DNA of 64,000 nt from JAOSJL01 sp963704035 (GCA_963704035.1 CAVPGR010000002.1:1116001-1180000), one strand, 5' to 3'; counted from the stretch's first letter, positions 41,897-51,007 are shown. A program made the numbers and translations. Notes: generated by a model not told the origin, from the letters alone.

Positions 41897-42304
41897 GTGA
41901 CAACCGAGACCGTCGCCCGGATCCCGTTGGTCGACTACCTCGTCCTGGAGGACCCACCCCACCTCGTCGCCCACGAGTGCACGTCGTGCGGAGCACGCTT
42001 CTTCGACCGCCGCAACGCCTGCGCATCGTGTTTCAGCACCGAGTTCCGGTCAGCCGAGCTTCCGACCGAAGGTGCGCTCCTGTCCTTCACGATCGTCTCG
42101 TTCGCAGCCCCCGGGGTTCCCGTACCTTTCGTAGCGGGTGTGATCGACCTCGACGGTACGACCGTGCGCGGCAATGTCGTGAACACCGAACCCGACACCG
42201 AGCACGTGACATTGGGTATGAAGGTGCAGCTCACGACGTTTTCGATCGGCAGCGACGACAACGGGGTCGAAGCCGTCGCCTTCGGGTTCGAGCCCGCATC
42301 CTGA
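41897..42304 (+). CDS. DUF35 zinc-ribbon/OB-fold protein
   Basis: A 135-residue acyl-CoA-associated protein. A zinc ribbon HECTSCGARFFDRRNACASC is followed by an OB fold (GALLSFTIVSFAAPGVPVPFVAGVIDL). The stand-alone form of the domain found inside the fusion protein at 32453. GTG at 41897 has AGGAG 6 bp upstream. It precedes an SCP2-type thiolase by 58 bp, matching the DUF35/Ltp aldolase or DUF35/thiolase pairing known from ChsH2-Ltp2 and archaeal complexes, so the two proteins probably act together. Confidence 0.87.
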   Translation: MTTETVARIPLVDYLVLEDPPHLVAHECTSCGARFFDRRNACASCFSTEFRSAELPTEGALLSFTIVSFAAPGVPVPFVAGVIDLDGTTVRGNVVNTEPDTEHVTLGMKVQLTTFSIGSDDNGVEAVAFGFEPAS

Positions 42305-42362
42305 CGCTTTCGATTCCCAGACCCACGCCGACGACCCACAACCCACCACAAAGGAACTGGCG

Positions 42363-43568
42363 ATGAACGACGACATCTTCATTCTCGGCATCACGATGAC
42401 GAAGTTCGGCAAGCATCCCGACAAGGACGCCGTCGACCTCGGAGCGGAAGCCGCCATGAACGCGCTCGCGGACGGTGGCGTCACGATGGCCGACATGGGC
42501 GTCCTGGCCGCGGGCAACCTCATGAACGCAGCGGCCGGATTCGGTCAGCAACTCCAGAAGCAGATCGGCCAGACCGGGATCCCGGTGTACAACGTGGTGA
42601 ACGCCTGCGCCACGGGTGCGACTGCCCTGCGAACGGCGATCATGGCGGTCAAGGCCGGCGAGTGCGACATGGGCCTGGCAGTCGGCGTCGAGAACCTCGC
42701 AGGCGCGGGTCTCCTCGCCGGCGGCTTCGGTAAGCCCGACGGCCACACCTGGGAACCCAGTGGTCGCTACGGTGCCGTGGCGCCGGTCGACGGCCGGATC
42801 GGTACCGACACGATGCCCGGGACCTTCGCGCAGGTGGGCATGGAATACCTCCACGAACACGCGTACAGCGGAGAGGCTTCCGAGATGTTCGCCAGGATCA
42901 GTGAGAAGAACCATTCACACTCGACGTTGAATCCACTGGCCGCCTACAACAAGTTGATGACGCTCGAGGAGATCATGGGCGACATCATGATCGCCTATCC
43001 CAACACGCGGCCGATGTGCTCCGCGAACTGCGACGGCGGGGCGGCCGCCGTCGTGGTGTCGGCCGAGAAGCTGAAGTCCCTGTCGCTCGAGCAACAGCGG
43101 CGGGCCGTCAAGGTCTCGGCTTCGGTCCTCACCTCCGACCCCTACACAGAGGGCTGCCAGGTGCTCCCCGACGTGAACACCCTGACCCGCAGCGCCGCGA
43201 CACAGGCCTATGAAGAAGCAGGCGTCGGACCCGACGACCTCGACCTCGTCGAGCTGCACGACTGCTTCGCCACCGCTGAATTGGTGCACTACGACAACCT
43301 GAAGCTCTGCGAGGAGGGTGGCGCCGTCGAGTTCTTCGAGTCAGGCGCCACCTGGCGCGACGGCGACATGCCCGTCAATGTCAGTGGTGGACTCCAGTCG
43401 AAGGGCCATCCCATTTCCGCCACCGGTATCGCCAACATCTGGGAGGTCTGTCATCACCTGCGCGGTGAGGCGGGTGACCGTCAGATCGAAGGCGCCACAG
43501 TGGGGCTCGCCCACGTCATCGGACTCGGTTCGGCCTGCGGTGTCCACATCCTGGAGAAGGCGGCGTAG
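42363..43568 (+). CDS. SCP2-type thiolase
   Basis: A 401-residue thiolase. The nucleophile lies in VYNVVNACATGATALRTA near residue 83, ELHDCFATAELVHYDNL carries the HDCF motif of SCP2 thiolases, and GGLQSKGHPISATGIA and GLGSACGVHIL supply the histidine and cysteine loops. Full length with all catalytic signatures. Upstream is a DUF35 partner, downstream an adenine deaminase within 3 bp of the stop. It probably performs the thiolytic cleavage step of beta-oxidation, or the reverse acyl condensation. Confidence 0.9.
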   Translation: MNDDIFILGITMTKFGKHPDKDAVDLGAEAAMNALADGGVTMADMGVLAAGNLMNAAAGFGQQLQKQIGQTGIPVYNVVNACATGATALRTAIMAVKAGECDMGLAVGVENLAGAGLLAGGFGKPDGHTWEPSGRYGAVAPVDGRIGTDTMPGTFAQVGMEYLHEHAYSGEASEMFARISEKNHSHSTLNPLAAYNKLMTLEEIMGDIMIAYPNTRPMCSANCDGGAAAVVVSAEKLKSLSLEQQRRAVKVSASVLTSDPYTEGCQVLPDVNTLTRSAATQAYEEAGVGPDDLDLVELHDCFATAELVHYDNLKLCEEGGAVEFFESGATWRDGDMPVNVSGGLQSKGHPISATGIANIWEVCHHLRGEAGDRQIEGATVGLAHVIGLGSACGVHILEKAA

Positions 43569-43571
43569 ACA

Positions 43572-45323
43572 CTGTCACGACCCCCCGCGTCCCTGCGCAC
43601 TCTGGCGGTCGCCAGAGGCGACGAGCCCGCCGATCTCCTGATCACCGGCGGGCGTGTGTTCTCGCCGTTCACCCGCGAGTGGATCGACACCGATCTCGCA
43701 CTCGCCGACGGGTTCGTCGCCGGTTGGGGTCCTCGCGAAGCGACTGAATCCGTGGACGTCGATGGCGCCGCGCTCACGCCGGGCTTCATCGACGCTCACA
43801 TGCACCTCGAGTCCACCAAGCTCTGGGTCGATGAGTTCGTGCGAGCGGTTCTCCCCCGTGGCACGACGGCCGTGGCGGCCGATCCGCACGAGATCGCCAA
43901 CGTCTTCGGTGTCGACGGTGTCGCCGCCCTCGCCGACGCCGCCCGGGAACTTCCGTTCACGTTCGGGATCTGCGCCTCGAGCTGTGTGCCGGCGTCTCCC
44001 TTCGAGAGCCCGGGCGCCGAGGTGGGTGTCCCCGAACTTCGTCGCCTGCTCGACGAGGTCGGCGCCATGGCCGTCGCCGAGGTGATGAACTACCCCGCCG
44101 TCATCGCCGGCGACCCCGAGTTTCGCGCCAAGATCGAAGCGGCCCGGGGACGGCGCGTCGACGGTCACGCACCCGGGCTGCGAGGTCGGGAGCTCGACGC
44201 CTACCTGGCCGCCGGCGTGGAGTCCGACCACGAGTGCTTCGCTCTCGACGAGATCGAGGAGAAGCGCCGGAAGGGCATGTGGGTCTTCATCCGCCAGGGC
44301 TCCGCCAGCCGCAACCTGGCCGATCTGCTCCCCACCGTGTTGCGCCACGGCACCGACCGGGTGGCGCTGTGCAGCGACGACCGCGAGCCCGACATGATCC
44401 GCGACGTCGGTCACGTCAACGACTGCGTCCGCCTTGCCGTCGAGCAGGGTGCGTCTCTCGAGGACGCTCTCACGATGGCCACGGCGAACGCCGCCGAGTA
44501 CCACGGGATGCACCATCTCGGATCCCTCGGGCCCGGCCACCAGGCCGACATCTTGGCGTTCGACGACCTCGCCGCTCTCGAGCCGGCCACCGTCTGGCGC
44601 GCAGGTCGCCGGGTCGCCGAGTCCGGCGTCATCCTTCCCGATGTGGTTCCCGACCGACCTGCACCCGACTGGATGTGCCACTCAGTCCACCTGCCCCGGC
44701 TTCCGACCCCCGACGATCTCGCACTGACCCCTCCGGTCTCGGGGAGGGCCAGGGTCATCGGTGTCATTCCCGGGAGCATCTCCACCGACGCGCTCGAGGT
44801 CGACCTGCCCGATCTCGACGGCCACGATCCCCCGTTCGATCTGGCGCGCATCGCCGTGCTCGAACGCCATCGGGAAACTGGCCGCATCGGCCTCGGCTAC
44901 GTCAGCGGCTTCGGCCTGGAACGCGGCGCGATCGCGTCGACGGTCGCGCACGACGCGCACAACTGCATGGTGGTCGGCGCCGCCGATCACTCGGGATCAT
45001 CCGACATGGCGGTCGCTGTGCAACGCGTCGCCCAGATCGGCGGTGGTCAGGTCGCGGTGCTCGATGGAGAGCTGCTCGGCGAGGTCACCCTCGAGATCGG
45101 CGGCCTCATGAGCACACGCACGCACCTCGAGGTCGCGGCCGAGCTCGACGCGCTCGTGGCAACAGCGCGTGAACGTCTCGGCGTGGCGCTACCAGCGCCG
45201 TTCATGCAATTGAGCTTCCTCGGGTTGTCAGTCATCCCCGAGCTACGCATCACCGACAAGGGCCTCGTCGACGTCACGCGTTTCGAGCTCACGGATCTCG
45301 ATGCAACCAAGGATCCTGCATGA
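43572..45323 (+). CDS. ade: Adenine deaminase
   Basis: About 583 residues of the Ade family of amidohydrolases, which converts adenine to hypoxanthine. Metal-binding motifs are PGFIDAHMHLESTKL, the DPHEIANVFG-type signature, VDGHAPGL and GTDRVALCSDD. There is no ATG, GTG or TTG in frame between the preceding stop (43566) and a GTG at 43656, yet the conserved ARGDEPADLLITGGR lies before that GTG. The CTG at 43572, 11 bp after GGAGAAGG, is the likeliest start; an indel in a C6 run at 43581 is an alternative explanation. Its stop overlaps the next dehydrogenase ATG. Confidence 0.83.
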   Translation: MSRPPASLRTLAVARGDEPADLLITGGRVFSPFTREWIDTDLALADGFVAGWGPREATESVDVDGAALTPGFIDAHMHLESTKLWVDEFVRAVLPRGTTAVAADPHEIANVFGVDGVAALADAARELPFTFGICASSCVPASPFESPGAEVGVPELRRLLDEVGAMAVAEVMNYPAVIAGDPEFRAKIEAARGRRVDGHAPGLRGRELDAYLAAGVESDHECFALDEIEEKRRKGMWVFIRQGSASRNLADLLPTVLRHGTDRVALCSDDREPDMIRDVGHVNDCVRLAVEQGASLEDALTMATANAAEYHGMHHLGSLGPGHQADILAFDDLAALEPATVWRAGRRVAESGVILPDVVPDRPAPDWMCHSVHLPRLPTPDDLALTPPVSGRARVIGVIPGSISTDALEVDLPDLDGHDPPFDLARIAVLERHRETGRIGLGYVSGFGLERGAIASTVAHDAHNCMVVGAADHSGSSDMAVAVQRVAQIGGGQVAVLDGELLGEVTLEIGGLMSTRTHLEVAAELDALVATARERLGVALPAPFMQLSFLGLSVIPELRITDKGLVDVTRFELTDLDATKDPA

Positions 45324-46549
45324 CAGAGACACCCACTCTCGACGAATTCGCCGATGAGGCACGGCGCTTCCTCGACCGCCACGCCGATCGTCGGACCGCC
45401 GAGGAGTTCGTGTGGGGGGAGGGTGCCGACAGCGCCGGGATCCTCGAGGAGAAAGAGGCTGACCAGGAGCGGGCGGAGCTCGAGGTCGTGAAGCATTGGC
45501 GCGCCACCCTCTTCGACGCCGGCTTCGGATGGATCAACGGACCGGCCCGGTACGGCGGTCGCCAACTTTCCGACGAGTACGAGCGCACCTACCGCTCGAT
45601 CGAGGCCGACTACGACGTCCCGAGCCAGGCGATGATCGGCATCGGACTCGGGATGGTGGCCCCCACGATCCTCGCCCACGGCATCGACGAGGTGAAGAAC
45701 TCCTACCTGCGTGCGCTGTACCGCGGCGAGATCATCGCATGTCAGCTCTTCTCCGAACCCGTCGCGGGCTCCGACCTCGCCGGTATCCAGACCCGGGCGA
45801 TCCGCGACGGTGACGAGTGGATCGTCACCGGCCAGAAAGTGTGGACCTCGGGCGCGCACTACAGCGACATCGGGGAGATCATCACCCGCACCTCGCCGGA
45901 CAAGCCCAAACACAAGGGCATGACCATGTTCCTGGTTGACATGAAGGCGCCCGGCGTCGAGTCTCGCCCGCTACGGCAGATGACGGGGGGCACCTCGTTC
46001 AACGAGGTCTTCTTCGAGGAGGTGCGGATCCCGGACTCTCACCGACTCGGGGACGTCGACGAAGGGTGGACCGTCGCACTGACCACTCTCATGAACGAGC
46101 GGGCCTCGATCGGAGCGAAGGGCGGCGGTGGGAGCCTCGACATGGACCGCCTCATCGAAACCGCACGTCACTACGGGGATACGGGGGATCCCGTCGTGCG
46201 GCAAAGGCTGGCCGACGTGTGGATCAACAACGAGGTGGCCCGCCTCACGAACCTGCGTGCTCTCTCGAAAATCGAGGCGGGTGAGCTGCCGGGGCCCGAG
46301 ATGTCGATCGCCAAGCTGGCGCTCACCGCCAACTTCCAGCGGACATCTGCTGTGGTCAGTGAGGTTCTCGGGCCCCGCCTCGCCGCCGACACGGGCGAAT
46401 GGGGCTCGTATGCATGGTCGGAACTCGTCAATGGCGCCCCGGGGCTGAGGGTCGCCGGAGGTACCGACGAGGTGATGCGCAACATCGTGGGCGAACGCGT
46501 TCTCGGACTCCCGAAGGAACCGCGAGGCGAGGATGAGGGGCGCAGGTAA
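45320..46549 (+). CDS. Acyl-CoA dehydrogenase
   Basis: A 409-residue acyl-CoA dehydrogenase. CQLFSEPVAGSDLAGIQ near residue 142, GQKVWTSGAHYSDIGE, LTTLMNERASIGAKGGGGSLD and the C-terminal VAGGTDEVMRNIVGERVLGLP are intact. The ATG overlaps the adenine deaminase stop (ATGA). The last 12 codons (KEPRGEDEGRR) and the TAA stop at 46547-46549 come from the first unit of a hairpin repeat array, and the stop sits in the loop of the hairpin. The native C-terminus may therefore be a little shorter or different. Confidence 0.85.
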   Translation: MTETPTLDEFADEARRFLDRHADRRTAEEFVWGEGADSAGILEEKEADQERAELEVVKHWRATLFDAGFGWINGPARYGGRQLSDEYERTYRSIEADYDVPSQAMIGIGLGMVAPTILAHGIDEVKNSYLRALYRGEIIACQLFSEPVAGSDLAGIQTRAIRDGDEWIVTGQKVWTSGAHYSDIGEIITRTSPDKPKHKGMTMFLVDMKAPGVESRPLRQMTGGTSFNEVFFEEVRIPDSHRLGDVDEGWTVALTTLMNERASIGAKGGGGSLDMDRLIETARHYGDTGDPVVRQRLADVWINNEVARLTNLRALSKIEAGELPGPEMSIAKLALTANFQRTSAVVSEVLGPRLAADTGEWGSYAWSELVNGAPGLRVAGGTDEVMRNIVGERVLGLPKEPRGEDEGRR

Positions 46550-46753
46550 CCTGCGCCCCCCGAGACGAGCAAGAGGAACCGCGAGGCGAGGATGAGGGGC
46601 GCAGGTAACCTGCGCCCCCCGAGACGAGCAAGAGGAACCGCGAGGCGAGACGAGCAAGTGGAACCCGCGAGGCGAGACGAGCAAGTGGAACCCGCGAGGC
46701 GAGGATGAGGGGCGCAGGTAACCTGCGCCCCCCGAGACGAGCAAAGGGAACCC
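46515..46753. repeat. Tandem array of 59-bp units with a 33-bp hairpin cassette
   Basis: Units begin GGAACCGCGAGGCGAG and end ACGAGCAAG. Unit starts are at about 46516, 46575, 46634, 46660, 46687 and 46747, giving periods of 59, 59, 26, 27 and 60. The long units carry a cassette between GAG repeats with a perfect 10-bp stem and TAA loop: GGGGCGCAGG-TAA-CCTGCGCCCC at 46537-46559, 46596-46618 and 46709-46731. The short units lack it. The array lies between two convergent genes. It may act as a bidirectional terminator or be a mobile-like intergenic repeat; no T-tract follows the stems. Confidence 0.85.
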
Positions 46754-46757
46754 GCCG

Positions 46758-47651
46758 TCAGTCGTCGGTGCCCATTCCCTTCGGCATCACCATGCCGACC
46801 GGTTGGAGGTGGGTGCCGAGGGTCGCGTCGAACGACGCGGCCACCGATTCGGGGTTCCATCCGCCCTCCCTGTTCATCCACGCGATGGGCCGTGGGGTCT
46901 GGAAGAGCGTGTAGGCGTAGTCGCTACGACCCAGGATCTGACCGTTCACGTGCGCGGCCTCCTCCGACGCGAGATATGCGATGAGAGGCGCGTTCAAGGC
47001 GGGATCCTGCTCGGGTGGTGGCTCGGTGCCCGAGCGCTCGAACAACGCGGCGGTCATACGCGTCGCACCGGCCGGTGCCACGGCGTTGACGGTGACTCCG
47101 TAGCGGGCGAGCTCCAGTGCCCACACGAAGGTCATGCCCATGATTCCGGCCTTGGCCGCGCCATAGTTGGTCTGTCCGAAGTTCCCGCGCAGACCCGCCG
47201 ACGACGTGATGTTCACGATACGGCCGTACTCCTGATCGCGCATACGTTCCGCAGCGTGGCGCGTGACGTTGAATGTGCCCTTCAGGTGAACCGCGACCAC
47301 GGCGTCGAAGTCCTCCTCGGTCATCTTGACGAGTGTGCGGTCCCTCACAATCCCTGCATTGTTCACCACGATGTCGATTCGACCGAAGGACCCCACCGCG
47401 GATTCGACCATCGCAGCAGCTCCCGCGAAGTCGGTGACGGAATCGTGGTTGCTCACCGCCGCACCGCCTGCGGCGACAATCTCGGTGCAGACCGCCTCCG
47501 CGGGGTCCCGTCCCGCATCGCGACCATCCAGGCTCGTTCCCAGGTCGTTGACGACGACACTCGCCCCCTGCTCTGCCAGGCACAGGGCGATGTCACGCCC
47601 GATTCCACGCCCCGATCCCGTGACGAGCGCCACGCGGCCGCTCAACAACAT
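46758..47651 (-). CDS. Short-chain dehydrogenase/reductase, 17-beta-HSD4-like
   Basis: A 297-residue SDR. VTGSGRGIGRDIA is the cofactor loop, VVNDLGTSLDGR follows, NNAGIVRDRT near residue 98 and YGAAK near 165 are the catalytic elements. The layout resembles the SDR domain of multifunctional enzyme type 2 and the 11149 protein. It is divergent from the TetR gene at 47746 with 94 bp between starts, suggesting that TetR controls it. Its 3' end abuts the hairpin array. Confidence 0.85.
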   Translation of the reverse strand: MLLSGRVALVTGSGRGIGRDIALCLAEQGASVVVNDLGTSLDGRDAGRDPAEAVCTEIVAAGGAAVSNHDSVTDFAGAAAMVESAVGSFGRIDIVVNNAGIVRDRTLVKMTEEDFDAVVAVHLKGTFNVTRHAAERMRDQEYGRIVNITSSAGLRGNFGQTNYGAAKAGIMGMTFVWALELARYGVTVNAVAPAGATRMTAALFERSGTEPPPEQDPALNAPLIAYLASEEAAHVNGQILGRSDYAYTLFQTPRPIAWMNREGGWNPESVAASFDATLGTHLQPVGMVMPKGMGTDD

Positions 47652-47733
47652 GTCGTCCTCCCCGTTCGGCCCGCGGAAGCTACACCGTCACCACAACGGC
47701 CATCCAGGAGCCGACAGGGGCGTCCGAAAGCCT

Positions 47734-47739
47734 TAGCCT
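47734..47739 (+). promoter_or_regulatory. Putative leaderless -10 element (TAGCCT) of the TetR gene
   Basis: TAGCCT ends 6 bp before ATG 47746. With that spacing transcription would begin at or next to the A of the start codon. A 15-bp tandem duplication (GCCTGCACCGATGGA) covers the end of the -10 element and the start codon, creating two alternative ATGs at 47746 and 47761. Confidence 0.45.
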
Positions 47740-47745
47740 GCACCG

Positions 47746-48423
47746 ATGGAGCCTGCACCGATGGAGCCTGCACCAATAGCGACGAACCAGGACGGCGAGA
47801 TGCCGACTCGCTCGCGCGAACTGCACACTCGCGGTCAGCGCACCATGACCCGGTTGCTCGACGCCGGAGCAAAGGTCTTCGCTGCCCGCGGCTTCCACGC
47901 GGCCCGTGTCGACGACATCGTCCAGGCGGCCGAGGCCTCCCACGGCACCTTCTACCTCTACTTCTCCAACAAGGAGGACCTCTTCCGGGCGCTCGCTGCT
48001 GAGGCCGCCGACGACCTCGCCCGACACGCGCAGACCCTCGGGCCCCTGACTCCCGATGAGGTCGGTCTCGAGGCGATACGTCACTGGATCGGTGGACTCT
48101 GCGATCTCTACAGACGTCACGGGGCCGTGATCCAGGCCTGGACCGAGGCCGAGGTCAGCGGCAGCGAGTTCAGCCGACTCGGCGCGGATGTCGTCGGTAG
48201 CTACGCGACGGCGTTGGCGACTCGAATCGCGGACGTGGACCACGGCGACCTCGACCCTCAGCTCGCGGCGCTCGCTCTCGTGACCATGGCCGAACGGCTC
48301 AACTACTACGAGCTTTCGGGCCAGATCGATCTGCCCGAGTCGGTGGCTGTCGAAACGCTCGCTGCTGTGACGTTTTCCGCGGTCTTCGGGATTCCGGCAC
48401 CTCCGGCCGTCGTCGGGGCGTGA
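47746..48423 (+). CDS. TetR family transcriptional regulator
   Basis: A 225-residue TetR repressor. The helix-turn-helix is at about residues 30-75: TMTRLLDAGAKVFAARGFHAARVDDIV, then SHGTFYLYFSNKEDLFRAL. It is clearly a paralogue of the protein at 14076, and the shared recognition helix ASHGTFYLYF suggests related operator preferences. The first 18 residues are a MEPAP repeat created by the start-codon duplication; ATG at 47800 (MPTRSREL) may be the native start. It is divergent from the SDR at 46758 and convergent with livF. Confidence 0.86.
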   Translation: MEPAPMEPAPIATNQDGEMPTRSRELHTRGQRTMTRLLDAGAKVFAARGFHAARVDDIVQAAEASHGTFYLYFSNKEDLFRALAAEAADDLARHAQTLGPLTPDEVGLEAIRHWIGGLCDLYRRHGAVIQAWTEAEVSGSEFSRLGADVVGSYATALATRIADVDHGDLDPQLAALALVTMAERLNYYELSGQIDLPESVAVETLAAVTFSAVFGIPAPPAVVGA

Positions 48424-48430
48424 GCCGCCC

Positions 48431-49219
48431 TCAATCCGGTCGTACTCCCGAGTCGTCGTCGGCGTCCGGGAGCAACTGCTCCGTGACGTCGCCGAGCTCT
48501 GAGACGCGGCCCTGGTAGGAAAGCCGGCCCTTCACCAACACACCCACGTCGTCGGCCGTACGCAGAGCCTGGTGGACGTGCTGTTCGATGATGAGAAGAG
48601 TCGTACCGGCGTCCCGGATCGTCTCGAGCGTCCGGTACACCTCGTCGACGATGATGGGGGCGAGGCCCAGTGAGAGCTCGTCGGCGATGAGCAGTCGAGG
48701 AGGTCGTGCGAGCACCCGCGCCAGGGCGAGCATCCGCTGCTCCCCGCCCGACAGTGTTCCCGCGCGCTGTCGGCGACGTTCACCGAGTCGGGGAAACACC
48801 TCGAAGGCCTTCTGAATGGCCTCGTCTGTTCCCGAAAGTCCGAGATCGCGCCGAAACGCGAGAGTGAGGTTCTCCTCGACGGACAGGGTCGCGAAGACCG
48901 ACCGGCCCTCGGGGGCCTGAATGACGCCCGAACGTGCCACCTGGTAGGGCGCCACGCCGGTGATGTCGACCCCGTCCAGATAGACACCTCCGGCGCTGGG
49001 GCGGACGAGCCCCGAACACACCCGCGCGAGCGTCGTCTTGCCGGCGCCGTTGGCGCCCAAGAGGGCGAGGGCCCGACCTTCGTGCACGGAGAGCGACACG
49101 TCGAAGACGGCGCGAAACGGCCCGTAGCCGGCGTCCACGTTCCGGAGTTCGAGCAGCGGCGGCACGGGATCGGGCGCGGCGTCGGCCGCCACCGCTTCGG
49201 CTGTTCCCCGGGCGCTCAT
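48431..49219 (-). CDS. livF: Branched-chain amino acid-type ABC ATPase LivF
   Basis: A 262-residue ABC ATPase. Walker A is LLGANGAGKTT near residue 55, signature LSGGEQRMLALARVLA, Walker B LLIADELSLGLAP and the H-loop IIEQHVHQAL. The short LivF length and order livH-livM-livG-livF make this the second ATPase of a Liv-type importer. Its ATG overlaps the livG stop (ATGA). A 25-residue Ala/Pro-rich start precedes the ABC domain. Confidence 0.9.
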   Translation of the reverse strand: MSARGTAEAVAADAAPDPVPPLLELRNVDAGYGPFRAVFDVSLSVHEGRALALLGANGAGKTTLARVCSGLVRPSAGGVYLDGVDITGVAPYQVARSGVIQAPEGRSVFATLSVEENLTLAFRRDLGLSGTDEAIQKAFEVFPRLGERRRQRAGTLSGGEQRMLALARVLARPPRLLIADELSLGLAPIIVDEVYRTLETIRDAGTTLLIIEQHVHQALRTADDVGVLVKGRLSYQGRVSELGDVTEQLLPDADDDSGVRPD

Positions 49220-49973
49220 ACGAGGTCTCCGAAATAGGCCTTCTGCACGTCGGTGTTGCGCATGACCGACTCGGTGCTCCCCGATGCGATCAGGGTTCCG
49301 AAGTCGAGCACGTAGAGCCGGTCGGTGAAGCGACGCACCATCTCGACGTCGTGTTCCACGAGCAGGATCGCTGTACCTCTCTGCGCTGAACGTGACGAAG
49401 AAGCTCTCCCATCTCGTTCGTTTCCTGGGTGTCGAGGCCCGACGAGGGTTCGTCGAGGAGCAAAAGAGCAGGTTCGGTCATCAGCGCGCGGCCCAGTTCG
49501 ACGAGACGACCGCGTCCGAGGCTCAGCGCCTCGATCGGGCGGTCCGCGTCCCCGGTGAGATCCAGCAGCTCGAGTGTCGAGTTCGCGCGCCTCATCTCGT
49601 CTGCGTTCGGTGCTCCCCGGTTGAGAACGTCCTTGAGAAGCCCGCCACGCCTGTTACGAGCCCGCTCGGCGACGAGGAAGTGGTCTCGGACGGTCATCCC
49701 GCCGAAGAGCTCGGTCCGCTGGAAGGTCCGTTCGATTCCCTTGCGGGCGCGCCGGTACACCGGCATGCGCGTGAGGTCGGCGCCCTGGAAGACCACGCGT
49801 CCGCTCGTCGGTCGCAACAGCCCACTGATGCAGTTGAAGAAGGTCGTCTTCCCCGCCCCGTTGGGCCCGATCAGGCCGACCAACTCACCCGCGGCGACGG
49901 TGATCGACACATCGTCGAGGGCGATGATTCCCGAGAAGCGCATCGTGATCGAGCGTGCGTCGAGCAGCGTCAC
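49216..49973 (-). CDS. livG: Branched-chain amino acid-type ABC ATPase LivG (frameshifted)
   Basis: The first 220 residues are normal: LIGPNGAGKTTFFNCISGLL (Walker A), ERTFQRTELFGGMT, SLGRGRLVELGRALM and LLLLDEPSSGLD. The frame breaks after ELLRHVQRRE at about 49376 and resumes one base over as GTAILLVEHDVEMVRRFTDRLYVLDFG and the LivG tail KAYFGDLV, whose TGA overlaps the livF ATG. The repaired protein is about 252 residues, as expected. Start overlaps the livM stop by 4 bp. Confidence 0.85.
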
Positions 49974-51007
49974 GGGTTCACCGCCGCTTCCATGTCGGGC
50001 CCGACGGGAGTGCCCTCCTGGTTGCCGCCGGATGTATCGGCCTCGCCTCCGTCGAATCCGAAGAGGCGGTCGATCGCACCCACGATCCTTCGGCTCTGGA
50101 ACTCGACGATGCCCTCCGTGTGACGCGCGTATGTCAGTGCACCGAGCCCGAAGAGGACGAAATTGAAGCTGGGGGGCACACCGATGCCATCGAGGATCTC
50201 GGGGACGAGTACCAACGCGAACCCGGCGTACACGGCACCTTCGATCGTCCGGGTACCCAGCGTCGAGACGATCACGACCCAGAACAGACCGAAGAACGTC
50301 GCGAACGACAAGGGATTCGCCTGTCCCTGGAGCATGGCGAGCAGCGAACCGCCGAGTCCGGCGATCCCCGCGGAGACGGCGAAGGCCACGACCTTCGACC
50401 GGAACGGGTTGATCCCGATCGAGGCGGCGGCGGGCTCACTGCCGCGGATGGCGTCGAGAAACCGTCCCGTGGTGCCGCGGCGGAGCAGTGTCACGAAGGT
50501 GGCGACGAGCCCCAGCACCACCAGGCACAGCAGGAAGAAGGCGCGTTCGTCGGCGAAATCGATCGGGCCCACGACCGGTCGGGGCACCGGAAGACCGGAC
50601 GTCCCCGCCCCTACCCAGTCGAGCGGGAGCAGAACGCTCTCGAAGGCAAGGGCGAACGCCAGCGTGGCGAGCGCCAGGTAGACACCTCCGAGGCGCATCG
50701 CGGGAAGCGCCAACACGGCGCCGACAGCGGCGGCGAGAGCGGCACCGATCACCATGGTGAGCAGCACGCTCATGCCGAAGCGCTCCACGAGCTGGCCGGT
50801 CGTGAACGCTCCCACGGCGGCGAACGTCGCCTGGCACAGCGACACCTGCCCCCCCATCCCCGTGATGACGGTGATCGACAGGAAGATCGTCGCGAACACG
50901 AGCGCCTGGGTCATCAGCAGGAGCCAGAAGCTGTCGAGACCGAAGAGTGAGACGAGAACGAACCCGACGCCTACGCAGATGCCGAGGATCCGGATCGCGA
51001 GGGTCAT
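49970..51007 (-). CDS. livM: Branched-chain amino acid-type ABC permease LivM
   Basis: A 345-residue membrane protein with about nine hydrophobic segments. The EAA-like loop (GSEPAAASIGINPFRSKVVAF) and AVSAGIAGLGGSLLAM identify LivM. The start ATG is in an ATGA with the repaired livH stop. The C-terminal 45 residues are hydrophilic and acidic (LFGFDGGEADTSGGNQEG), which is unusual for LivM. It pairs with LivH to form the translocation pore. Confidence 0.88.
   Translation of the reverse strand: MTLAIRILGICVGVGFVLVSLFGLDSFWLLLMTQALVFATIFLSITVITGMGGQVSLCQATFAAVGAFTTGQLVERFGMSVLLTMVIGAALAAAVGAVLALPAMRLGGVYLALATLAFALAFESVLLPLDWVGAGTSGLPVPRPVVGPIDFADERAFFLLCLVVLGLVATFVTLLRRGTTGRFLDAIRGSEPAAASIGINPFRSKVVAFAVSAGIAGLGGSLLAMLQGQANPLSFATFFGLFWVVIVSTLGTRTIEGAVYAGFALVLVPEILDGIGVPPSFNFVLFGLGALTYARHTEGIVEFQSRRIVGAIDRLFGFDGGEADTSGGNQEGTPVGPDMEAAVNP

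Noticed and set aside
46515..46753. CRISPR-like array
   Set aside because: The repeats are contiguous with no unique spacers and no cas genes are nearby.
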